Shown here one piece after another: positions 35,823-48,800 of a stretch of 64,000 nucleotides of DNA. The stretch is taken from NCBI GenBank assembly GCA_020002185.1, contig CM034541.1:29854345-29918344 (forward strand). The letters are read 5' to 3'. Position 1 is the stretch's first letter; every line of letters starts with the position of its first letter. The translations under genes and the position numbers were made by a program. The stretch is from Paraescarpia echinospica. Taxonomy: Eukaryota > Annelida > Polychaeta > Sabellida > Siboglinidae. The notes below the pieces were generated by a model that was not told the origin of the DNA, did not search any database, and saw only the letters and a list, made by a program, of their open reading frames with translations.

Positions 35823-36807
35823 GTGAGTGCAGCATGGAGGGTGGAGAGAACTTGCGGAGGGCGGACAGGTATGGGGTCGTTGGCGTACTCGGCCAACCCG
35901 GATATATAGAGTTACGATCACGCGCCTCTGATGCGCTTCACACAGCGGCCGTTAATTTGTGGCCGCTAAGACACCTACAGCACCGAGGAGAATACCAGCC
36001 ACTTAATTCACCAAGTACCAGCTAATTTAACAAGATTGCCACCCAATTAACTCTAGATGGCAGGTGGACAAGGAAGCCTTCTGGCTTATCGAGATCGAGT
36101 CCAACCCTTTTTATCTATGTGTATCGGGCTCTTCTGAGGTACGTGTCAATTTTATTTTTAAACATATTTATGTTACTAACACCCACACAATCAGCAGATA
36201 ATCTGTTCCAATCATTTTCAGTCCTTTGTGAAAATGAGAACTTTCTTATATATATAATCTACACTGCTCCTTTACTAATGTAACTTCATGCATGCCCCAT
36301 AGTCTTTCTAGCTTTCTTAACTGAGAAAAAAACATTTCTATCAATATTTTCATAACCATTCAATATTTAAAAAACTTCTATCTGATCTCGTCTCAATTTC
36401 CTGGTCCCTAGTGTTGTCTAACCGCATTCTTTTAGGCGTATTTCGTAACTAAGGAATCATTTTAGTCGCTCTCCTCCGTACCTTTTTAGCATATCTATGT
36501 CTGTCTTACGATGTAATCCAGACGGGTCAAATGCTAATAAATAACGACCGTTACATAAGGGGTGCCGCCCACAATTACCCCCGCAAGCGGCCGCAATGAG
36601 AGCCGAAAAAGTAGCAACCGCGATGTCAACAATTGGGATCTGACTTTGAGAACTAACAGTTGTTACGTGAGGTCTTCGTCTAAGCGGAAGTGTCGACACA
36701 ATAATAATAATGTAACAGTTATACACATCCATCTATCCATCCATAAATACACACATACATAGATACACACACAATTTATTATATATCATTTTCGTTATAA
36801 ATAATGT

Positions 36808-36852
<45 letters not shown>

Positions 36853-39800
36853 ACGCACACGCACACGCACACGCACACGCACACACATATATCATTTTCA
36901 TTATAAAGAATAGCATTCAGAGTGTACAACTAATTTATGTTTTATGGCATTGTGTTGACATATCATAATAATATTAAGTTGCATACGTTGAAATTAGAAG
37001 TTGTTCTAAACAGCGACAATGACGATCGATGTGTTTACTTTGAGGCTCCACCACCCATGTATAGGTCTGGTACATGGCCGACCCTCTGTTAATCCACTGA
37101 CCCATATATAGTACACACTACTGATACCGCTTGGCTGGTCTTGTTGACGTTGCTACAACTGAATGGCGCCTTTGTGTGCACAGCAGATTAGCATCTTTCG
37201 CAGTATGTCAATGCGCACTAACGGTACTTCGACAAAGATATAAGTGATCATATCGCACTTCTCAACATAGGCGCCACTCACCATTTCACCTCTGCCAATT
37301 ATTACGTCAAAATGGACGATTGGCGAAGTGGCACAAACGATTGGTATAGGATGGTTGGCAACGCCATTGTTGACTACGACGTTTCAACTGGGCACTTGAC
37401 GAACATAACATAGTTTGAAACATAAAACAAACGTTCTTACCTTTCTACGATCACATTATCAACAACAAAACTGTTCACAACTGTTTGTTTGAAATTGAGA
37501 TAGCGTGATTAATATTGGGAAATTTTATACAATTTAGGATACACAATCCGCACATCTTAATTCAGTTGTGTACAGTTGAGGGTAGTATTTTGTTGTTGAC
37601 TGGAAACACAACAACGTTGATCGTTGTTTGAACTATAGTATATTAGTTCAATTATAATAACTATATTATTATATGTTAACTATATTTATATATCACTTTG
37701 TTCAACGTAACATGGTTTACCATTATTGCCATGCCTAGGGGGTTAAATGCCGTTTTTTTTAGTGAAAGTAGACACGGAACTAAATGTTAGTCTCGATATC
37801 TGGCTAGGATCATAACCTGGGTGGACAACATTGTAAACAAGCTACTGGAAACATGCAAACGGCGCGCAAACCTATAAAATATGCTGCTCTCAGTCAAAAT
37901 CATGCGTGGTATTTATACTTGTCATGATACATGTGGTTACGTTATTAACATATGTATATGTGCCAATCAAGTTATTGTCACAAATGCAGCCAAACCAAGC
38001 TGAAGTGAAGTTAAATCTACTTAGCTAGATCTAAAGCATTAAATATCGGTTCAACCCCCTGTGTATTTTATATAATTTTATGGCGAACACGGCGTAATTG
38101 TTTTTTTCCAGCACTGACAATGCAGTTTGTGTGTCACCAGTTCCTGGACTATCATGACCCGACGATAGGTAAGATACTCTCAAGCTGTAACTGAATGGGT
38201 CGTTGTAGAACAAAATATATTTTTATTTATTAATAATTTAATTATTAAATTGGTATATATTTTATTCGTATAAACCAATTGTTTTCGCTGATAACAGAAA
38301 GTCACTCGTAATACGTTTAGTATATAATAATATTATAGTCTCGCGGAGTCAAATCCTGTTTTGTCGACATTCTGTATTTCGACTGCACTTGTTTGACACC
38401 CAGTGTAGATTTAGTAATAATCAGAAATCATACATTTAATTATCACGTTACATGTGTAACAAATGTTTTTTTGAACTACGTTCCAATATGCTGAGCGCGA
38501 GGGCACAAACGGAAAATGAACTGAAAGTAAGTAAATTATGTCGTAAGAATTACATCTATTTCAATGTTGTGGTTATTAATGTTAATGCGTGAGGACATGC
38601 GGGACTGCGATTTGATTACTGTTTGCACTTTTGCTAATTTTACAAAGAATATTAAGATTTGATGGAATCATAGCATCTCAGCCGACTACCTCCTGTCTTT
38701 TGTCGACCGCGCAGACACAACACGTGATGATTTAAGAAAAATCGTCGCGGGTATTGACATTTTTGGTAATATTTATAATGTGGAATGGTTCCCGTATATT
38801 GGCAGTAGTCAGTTCCACGAGTGAAGCTGTGAATGGTCGATAATTGGGGATCATCTGTTTCGTTTCACAGAAGATGTCTATCAGCATCAGGCTCGAATAG
38901 ATGGCGAGCCGGCACAACTGGAGATACTCGACACAGCGGGACAGGTAGAGTTACTGAATGCAATAGTGGGCCAAGTGCATGCTATACGTTTTTTTTTCAG
39001 TAGAAGCCTTCACAGTTCAAAGGCAGTAATAAAATCATGGTATAAATCAAATGTTACTGAAAATAGTATTATTGATTACTAACACAGGAGTTATATATTA
39101 ACCCAAGTAATCGTGTTGCTCAGATTTTGGCATGTTGCAAAAAATACGGATTGTTCACCAGACTAGAGTGGTCCAGGCCAAAGGGCTTGAAGAATATGTA
39201 AGTTTCTATTCTTCAGTGCAATAGTGGTCTACACGCCAAAACCATCAAATCGAACGATTTTCTAAAACATTTTCAGTAAAATGTGTACATATAAATGCAG
39301 TGGTGTCTAAGATAGATAATATTTCACATCTGATTCCTCTTCAGTCGTAAAACTACATTTTCTGGCATAGTTTTGCTGGCCATGTGGCAAGTCTTCATGG
39401 ATGTGGCCATCTTGCTCAAGTAAACAAGGCGTATTATGTGTGTAATACTGTACTGCCCCCTATGGAACTAGAACTAGATCTTGATTTAGACCATTATTGA
39501 ACTGAAATATATTTCTTACCTCGAATCATTTCTGCACCTAACTCAAAAATGCACTTAGCCCACTATTGCAATCAGTGGCTGAATTTTAACTATGAATCCA
39601 ACCTAGTCGTCCATGGGACGGGTTTCAAGAAACTGCTCGCTAAAATGTAAAGGTAAAGGACTGCTGAAACACTTTATACTTTGCTGCCTGGCAGACCTGT
39701 TCCATCGAACACCATCTTTACTTCTCTGGGAAGCATTCGACCACGTTGCAATTAATGCGAGAAGATTATTCGTAGACCACCTACACAATATCCACCACTG

Positions 39801-42800
39801 TCTACAGCCAGGTACTCGTACGTACAGAGCTCTGTGTAAACTGGAGCAATGTTGAATGAACGAACTTGCCCAAAATTTGAAACGCATTCGACCTCGGGTT
39901 CTCTCGATTGAAAGTCCGATTCTCTAAACACTGCGCTACTGTTCTCAACAAGACGTCACCAATTGTGTGCGTCCAGTTTTATCCAGCTTTTGAAGTTCAT
40001 GAACTGTTGTTATTAATTCAGACGCAAGTAGTTTTTTTTATATAAATTAAGCAAGATCTCATCGGTCCTTTCTAACTATGCTTTGGTTGCAACGAACCGG
40101 TTCTCTCACCAGAACTTTACTTCTGGACAGCCATATGCAATTTGGTTTTGCCGCCGTCCAACAAGGAACCTTTGGAGACATCGAGAAAATGTAAAGAGTA
40201 ATTCAGACACTTATTCTGTATTTAGCAGGAAGCGGAGTCTGGGTGAATTATGGTGCCCATACAAGATAAGATATCGAGGCTCTTTCGTTTACACAACTTC
40301 TCAACCTGAATTATGGAACGCGCTTTACGTTTGAACTTACAGTCAGTTATTTGAAATATATTTCTTCCGCTTCTTAAAGGAAATAAAAACAAGGCATTAG
40401 CTAAAATCCGTTTTACATGTGTACAGAAAGTTTAATATTGCCTGTAACATTCGAGAACATTTAAAAAATACATTTGTAGCATAAATTCGATTTTAAACCC
40501 GTCTGTGTAGCGATTCCCGCGGAAAATAAAAAATTAATGAGCTAGGCGATCACGTGGTATCTTAACGTCACACATGACTCACACTCGCAGTAGGCCGACC
40601 CTTTCTATGCATTCAGAGCATGTTTACATGGATAATGTTGGGGTCGAAACGAGCGTCAGAATAAGTTGTTATGCAATAATCCGATGTAATACAAATACTA
40701 GTCATCATAGAGGAACAAGCAGTTATCTTACGCATGAATTCAATTTTATTCAAAACAATGAATGCGAATGAGCCTACAAGTCGACTAGGTTTCGCCGAGC
40801 TTGGCCCTGGGCTCGTTTTCAGAATAATTATATCGAATGCAACCAACGGGAGATAATGTACACCAATATACATACATAGCAAACATATATCGTATCCAGC
40901 TACTGAAAGTAACGTGTAATATCACTAGAATATTGATCTATGAAGGAATTTATCATAACAACTGAAATCAGTCAGCGAATTTCTGCCGGCCGTGATAGCT
41001 CAGTTGGTAAACGCGTTGGTTCCTTGGCATCTGTTTTACAATCGGGCGACGCCGGTTCAATCCTGACAGCATGCAAACTATTGATTTTCTTTACACTTTT
41101 TTGTTTATGTTTTCACGAAGTAATATAAACCAAATCATTTAGTATAATATGATGCACTGTTTGTAAATAATTTTTATTTTGTAGTAATTATTTATTCGCC
41201 ACAAAAATGAAAATATGGTCATTATATACAACGATGTTTCTAAATTGTATTTGTCCAGACAGATCACAATCTGTTTTCACATATATAATTACAATATATT
41301 ACTGTACAATATATTTATAATTAATAAATTAGATATCCATTACATTATATTTGTTTGGATAAATAAAATTTAGAAACATCGTTATATAATGACCATATTT
41401 TAATTTTCGTGACGAATAAATAATTACTACAAAATAAAAATTATTTACAAACAGTGCATCATAGTATACTAAATTATTTGGTTTATATTACTTCGTGAAA
41501 ACATAAACAAAAAAAGTGTAAAGAAAATCAATAGTTTGCATGCACCGATTGGATTGAACCGGCGTCGCCCGATTGTAAAATAAACGACAAGTAACCAACG
41601 CGCCTACCCACTGAGCTAGCGGGATCAGCGGAAACTCTCTAACTAACTGATTTCAGTTGTTATGGTAAATTGTACAACTCCTTCATATATCGATATTCTA
41701 GTGATATTATGAGATTATACACGTTACTTTATGTAGCTGGATACAATATATGTTTGCTATGTATGTTTATTGGTGTAGATTATATCCCGTTGGTTGTATT
41801 CGATATAATTATTCTGAAAACGAGCCCAAGCTCGGCGAAACCTAGTCGACTTGTAAGCCCATTCGCATACGTTGTTTTGAATAAAATTGGATTCATGTGG
41901 AACCGTAAGATAACTGCTTGTTCCTCTATGATGACTAGTGTTTGTATTACGTCGGAAAATTGCACAATAACTCATTCTGACGCTCGTTTCGACCCAAAAG
42001 CTATACTTGTAAACATGCTCTGAATGCATGGAAAGGGTTGGCCTGATGCGAGTTTGAGTCATAAGTGACGTCACATTTCGGCATCCCGAAAAGCGCGCCA
42101 AAAATATGCATATTCGAAAATGTCCGGATGTACAGCATAAAATGTGGAATTTCTAATTCATTGAATTTTGTTGATTTGTTTTGCTTGGTGGACGTGGAAA
42201 TAGATAGCAGGATGTAATATAACATAAATTCAAGCAATAGATGTTTTTATTCCCTTTAATGTCAGTTGGTGTGTCACACACATTGACATAGGTCCAATGC
42301 AACTTTGTTCACACGTGTCAGTTTTAAAATAAGGCCCCATTTTCCTAGCACCAACGCAGATCTGCATCGATAGACCTCTGCCAGATACAAATTTGAATTT
42401 AGAGCCGTGATACTTTCGAGTAGCTATATATATATATATATATATATATAGCTACTCGAAAGTATATATATATTTATATATATATATGTATATATATATA
42501 TGCATTGACATTTATTTTATACTGTTATAGGCCTATGATTCGTGACGGTTTTATACCGTATATCCATTGTTCTCTTGCAGCCCGAGTTCACGGCAATGCG
42601 GGAGCAGTACATGCGAGCAGGCGAGGGGTTTGTCGTGTGTTACTCGGTGATCGCCAGGCGGAGCTTCGACGAGGCGCTCGAATACAAAAAGCTCATAGAC
42701 CGCGTGCGCAGCGCCGACACGACCCCGATCGTTCTCGTCGCGAACAAGTGCGACCTCGAACACCTACGCAAGGTGAGGCGATAGTCGCAGTGTGGGACAT

Positions 42801-45800
42801 TCGCTGGTTGCTTGACCGTTTGGCGCCACTGTCGTACTAATGGCGCGTGTCTGTATAAAGGGGGTGATCCAGCGCATATTCGTTGGAACTAATTGCCAGC
42901 AATTCCCCTATCACAAGTCACAAAAGGATTTGCATTGGTAAAAAAACTACACGATTTAGCAAACAAGAAAATGTACTTGTTGATTAGATTTCTGCTTTAC
43001 GTGAACGCTCCAAACACAGATAGACATAGTTATACTTGCACAGTCAGCTGTAGGCCCTAAATGCATGTTTCGGCGTATATGTGCACCAATATGCGCACGT
43101 ACCCGTACGCAAGTGGGCGCGCATATACACACACTACTTCCACACTCGCACGCACACATACAAACACGCACGCACGCACGTACACACAGACACACACACG
43201 CACACACGCACGCACACAGGCCTACACACACATGAATTATTTACACCATTATCCAGCCTGCCCTGACGATGAACTGCGAACGGCAATGGGCAATTGTATT
43301 GATTTAAGTTTAACGTTTACATCCAAATGTAAACATTATTTTTCAGTTCTCTACCGTTACATTTGTTGCAAATAGGTAATGGATACACAGGTTGCTGTTG
43401 GTCATTGGCCATGCGATCGTAACAGACTCATTAACACACGGGGTAACACATCTTTATTGAAAACTGACAAAGTAGTAACAGTCGCACTCGTCACGGCTGG
43501 AATTTGGTTCGAACAGACTAAGTGATCTTGGCCAGCTACATCGGGCTACATTAAAAACGGGCCTATCTTGTTGCTGCCCGAGAGTTAAAAGGAATAAAAA
43601 CATCTATGGCTTGAATTCATGTTAAATTACATCCTGCTACCTATTTCCATGTCCACCAAGCCAAAAACAAACAAAAAATCAATCAATTAGAAATTCCACA
43701 TTTAATGCTGTACATCCGGACATTTTCGAATATGCATATTTTTGGCGCGCTTTTCGGGATGCCGAGATGTGACGTCACTTATGACCCACACTCGCATCAG
43801 GCCGACCCTTTCCATGCATTCAGAGCATGTTTACAAGTATAGCTTTTGGGTCGAAACGAGCGTCAGAATGAGTTATTGTGCAATATTCCGATGAAATACA
43901 AACACTAGTCATCATAGAGGAACAAGCAGTTATCTTACTGTTCCACATGAATCCAATTTTATTCAAAACAACGTATGCGAATGGGCCTACAAGTCGACTA
44001 GGTTTCGCCGAGCTTGGGCTCGTTTTCAGAATAATTATATCGAATGCAACCAACGGGATATAATCTACACCAATAAACATACATAGCAAACATATATCGT
44101 ATCCAGCTACAGAAAGTAACATGTATAATCTCATAATATCACTAGAATATCGATGTATGACGGAGGAGTTGTATCATAACAACTTAAATCAGTCAGTGAA
44201 TTTCTGTCGGACCTGCTAGCTTAGTTAGTGAAGGCGTCTGTTCTTTAGCATATATTTTGCAATTGGGTGACGCCGGTTCAAACCCCACTCCAAACCGTTG
44301 ATTTTTTTTAACACTTTTTGGTTTATGTTTTCGCGAAGTAATATAAACCAAATCATTGTTATACTATGATGCACTGTTTGTAAATATTTTGGTAGTAATT
44401 ATTTATTCGCCACAAAAATGAAAATATGGTAATTATATATAACGCGATGTTTCTAAATGTTATTTATCCAGACAGATCACCATTTGTTTTCACTTATATA
44501 ATTACAATATATTACCGTACAATATGTATACAATTAATAAATTATATATCCATTACATTATATTTGTTTGGATTAATAAAATTTAGAAAAATCGTTATAT
44601 AATTCCCATATTTTCATTTTTGTGGCGAATAAATAATTACTACCAAAATATTTATAAACAGTGCATCATAGTATAAAAATGATTTGGTTTATATTACTTC
44701 GTGAAAACATAAAAAGTGTAACAAAAATCAATGGTTTGGTGTGGGGTTTGAACCGGCGTCGCCCGATTGCAAAATAAACGCTAAGGAACCAACTCCTTTA
44801 CCAACCGAGCTAACAAGACCGATAGAAATTCACTGACTGATTTAAGTTGTTATGATAAATTGAACAACTCCTCCTTCATATATCGATATTCTAGTGATAT
44901 TATGAGATTATACACGTTACTTTCTGTAGCTGGATACGATATATGTTTGCTACGTATGTTTATTGATGTAGATTATCTCTCGTTGGTTGCATTCGATATC
45001 ATTATTCTGAAAACGAGCCCAAGCTCGGCGAAACCTAGTCGACTTGTAAGCACATTCGCATTCATTGTTTTGAATAAAATTCGATTCATGTGGAACGGTA
45101 AGATAACTGCTTGTTCCTCTATGATGACTAGTGTTTGTATTTCATCGGAATATTGCACAATAACTCATTCTGACGCTCGTTTCGACCCAAAAGCTATACT
45201 TGTAAACATGCTCTGAATGCATGGAAAGGGTCGGCCTGATGCGAGTGTGGGTCATAAGTGACGTCCCGATACCACGTGATCGCCTAGCTCATTAAATTTT
45301 ATTTTCCGCGGGAATCGCTACACAGACGGGTTTAAAATCGAATTTGTGCTACAAATGTATTTTTCTGTATTTGTTTAGTGTTGTCAAATGTTACATACAA
45401 GATTAAACTGTGTGTACACATGGAAAAAGGATTTTAGCTAATGCCTTATTTTTATTTCCTTTAATGTACGAGGCATTTCTGAACTTTCGGTATACGGAAA
45501 GCTGCTTTCCAGAAACTGTCCGCTCGTCAGCAGCAAAACAGGATTATTCACTGGGTAGATAGGTGCCTACATGCATGGCCTACGTGTACATATTAAAGGG
45601 GAAATGAAATGCAGCTGTTCCGTGCTACATATTTAAATATATACTCTATAAGTATACATTCATGGTAACAGAAACGTACTCATTTATAAGACAAACTGAA
45701 AAAAACGATTTTGTTCGATGCCTAAAACGTCGCTATAGAGCACTGCGTACCGCCATCTTTGTTCCAAGCGAGTGGTTTGATTTACTCCTATTTAATCAAT

Positions 45801-48800
45801 GTTAAATTTCGGTTTTTTTCCGGTTTACTTCATTAGTAGACATTTCTGTGCGAAAACAAAGATATGGTGCCCTATTATACATGATAGGTGTTCTATAGGT
45901 CAACAAATAAGTTGTATACGCGTTCGAAATAAAAAGGTGAAATTAAATGGCAACGATTTATAACCAATGAAAACATTGTTAACGTCTCACTTCCCGAACG
46001 AAGATTTTCGCTGCCAGAAGGGGGCGGAGCTTTCAAAGCAAAGGTCAGAATATTGGATGCGCGCGCATGCCGGGACTATTTTTCATTTGTTGTTGACAAA
46101 GACGTCGAAGGATTTTGGTAGCTCGACGAGTTATTAAAAGTTATTTTTAAAACTTCCGTATCACTTTGGAGAAAATGGATACGACAGACGAAGACTCTGG
46201 TTTGACTTGTCACTCGGAAATTACGGTTGACACACACAAACGGCCTGTGCCATACGGGTTTCACCCACTGACCCAGTGACCAGTGTGCGATCCACGGTCC
46301 GATATGTCCGGCCCCGGGTCAGTTGTGGGAGTCGGACAGTGACAGTTGGTCTATCGACGACGAAGACGTTACGCGACTTAATAATTTCGCATTGTGTTTG
46401 TGTGGACACTGCGTGCCAATGTCGACGCACATCGAGTCGCTTTGCTGTAGTGTAGGGAGATAGCTGCCGTACAGCACCGTATGACAGACCTTACAAGTTA
46501 CAGATGCCTGCATTACCGACTATGTCTATGACGACTTCAAAACGGTTTGCACCAACGCCACGGGCAACAGGGCGGTGTTGGAACTTGGAAGTCGGTCTGT
46601 TGTCATTGTATGATTTGAGTGCAGATTCGTTGATTCGACCAATATCTAGTAGGTAAGTACTATGTAGTTCAACAGGTATCGAATAATTATTCTAGCAATA
46701 ACTATTTCAAACTTAAATAGAGCAATTATACTTGTTCCCACCTCAAATGTTCAGGTTCATTCTATCTTCGTAAAATATTATGTCTATGATTTTCATCAAA
46801 CCATTTTTGATCATTTTCTTAAAGGTGCTCAGTCATTTCGATTTTTGTGCTCCTCACGTGTCAGACTAATTTCACGAAACGTAAACGTATCAAGTATTCA
46901 TTATTGATATACTTGTTCATCTGTACGTAGGCTTTACTTCGTTTTAGTGAAATTAACAGACAAACAATAAAATGATTTTCGGTTAGTCCTAACCGAATAT
47001 CAAGACACATATCTGAACTTGGATGTGGTCTGAGATAGACCTCTCGTGTAATAGTCACGTGAACGGGAATATGCGGCGGCATCGGCCTTTGACCCCCACC
47101 TTTCGGTGCCTGGATTCAGTCAACATTGCGTATTTACAAGTCGCCATCCATTTTTCGTACAAGTGATAGCTCAATAATTTTATTTGCGACGGAGGGACGC
47201 CCACGGATATATGTCACCGACTTGGCTAAAAAGAGGGTGAGAGCGGAAAGACAAAGCGAGTATCCGCGTACAAAGGTGTATATTGGAAAGGTTATCGATT
47301 TGGGAAACCGAACGAAAGAAACGGCTGGCGTGAAAAGTGATGCAGCATTCGCCAAGTTTCTTCTGGACAGGTTAGTAATATTGAATTTATCAGTAAGCAC
47401 ACACACACGACTGTGTGTTCAATAGATGGAACAGCCAAAACAAAGCTGTCATCGTCTGCCATCTTAATTCCATCTTCGATCGACGTTCCGCGACGTACCA
47501 TCGCACATGAATATACATTATTGTAGATATTAAGACTTTATATTGATGGACATGTTATATTATATCAATAGTTAACTATGTGCGAAGTGTCAGTCACGCG
47601 AAGCACACACCGAATGGTAGATGAACTTAAAAATCCGCTCCATTGACGTTCCGCGACGTTTCATCGACGTTCATCAATCCATGGCGTTCCATCGCAAATT
47701 AATATACAGTAATGTATATATTATGCCTTCATATTTAAGGACATGTCGTATTATATCAATATTGAACTATGTATAATATAATACATAATACAACGTAGCA
47801 CCCACTGGACATTCACACTTTACTCTCAATCATTGACTGACACTGGCTGGACATTTGAGACTAATAAAATAATCGAATGCCTAAAATAATTGCCTGGGTC
47901 TAACTATAAGCACTTGCTTTCTTAGATTGTTAGTTAAAACTTGAGTCACTGGCTGCTTGTAATGTGCACTTTGATCATCAAAGCTAGTTACATTTACTGA
48001 CAGCAGATCAGTGACAATCACCTCATGAATCACATAATACCCAGAAAAACCAGCTACCAATTGACCTTTACCCATGCCTACTCAATAGCAGTATGAGTCT
48101 ATGAGTTTGACTACCATGTTTTGTATGATATAAATATATCTTTACTTGCCTTCAGCAATGTAGAATACAAAATAACACTTCTTTACTGTTTGTCCATATG
48201 TGATGTACAACATGAATGCTGATTGTAATAACATATAAATTTAATAATCTTTTATTATATAAATTTAAAGAGTAGTAATAATTTATTATTTCTGTAGAGA
48301 ATGCTAAACATTTATATGTATATTGTGACTGTAATAGTCTACATATGTTACCAGGGGGTAAACGACCCAAACTGCATGTAGTATGTGTAGAAGTATGTAT
48401 ATAAAGAAAAGTTTATAAGTTACAGCTCTGAAAAGTGTGGAATGTGTATACACATTGATAGAGATCTTCTAGGCCTCTTTGCTAACCTTAGTTTGATAGG
48501 GCGCAAGAAAACAAGTACACCGGGTGTATGAACATAGGAGGACAATTTATTTTATTATTTCTGAAAGTTATTTAAATAGCCTGGATATTATTTTGATGTG
48601 TTATACTACGCTGTCCATTTTGAGGGATAATAGTACTATTAAAAAATGTCAAATTTAACCAATTTTGGCCATTCCACTTGATGCCTTCATTTGAGTTTCA
48701 CCACAAATATATGCAAATGACGTCCACACCAATCCAGCCACCACAGACACCAACTGCTGCATTGGCTCTATCGAGTATCGGTGGTCGCAATAAAACCAGC

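Larger units (their letters stand above)
40374..42259. mobile_element. TTAA-flanked foldback element, copy 1 (in RIT intron 3)
   Basis: TTAA at 40374-40377 and 42256-42259 brackets 1878 bp. The outer ends form a short inverted repeat (AGGAAATAAAAACA and, reversed, AGGGAATAAAAACA). Inside, two inverted arms of about 690 bp (40574-41260 and 41370-42065) face each other across an AT-rich centre near 41316. Each arm holds a tRNA-like module. No transposase is encoded, so it is non-autonomous. TTAA targets are used by Kolobok and piggyBac enzymes. Confidence 0.8.
43585..45464. mobile_element. TTAA-flanked foldback element, copy 2 (in RIT intron 4), inverted
   Basis: TTAA at 43585-43588 and 45461-45464 brackets 1872 bp. 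The sequence is the reverse complement of copy 1 along its whole length (42066-42255 matches 43589-43795; 40378-40590 matches 45240-45460), with many small differences. It has the same internal two-arm structure, centred near 44525. Confidence 0.8.

Noticed and set aside
39603..40334. Possible gene in RIT intron 3
   Set aside because: Short overlapping frames on both strands, no splice structure or family motif.
40988..44822. Functional tRNA genes
   Set aside because: Boxes A and B are present, but acceptor stems pair poorly and all four lie in foldback arms; better called tRNA-derived modules.
46076..46513. - strand ORFs around 46.1-46.5 kb
   Set aside because: They overlap the + strand P2RX7_C-type exon, which carries the Cys motif and a matching second exon.
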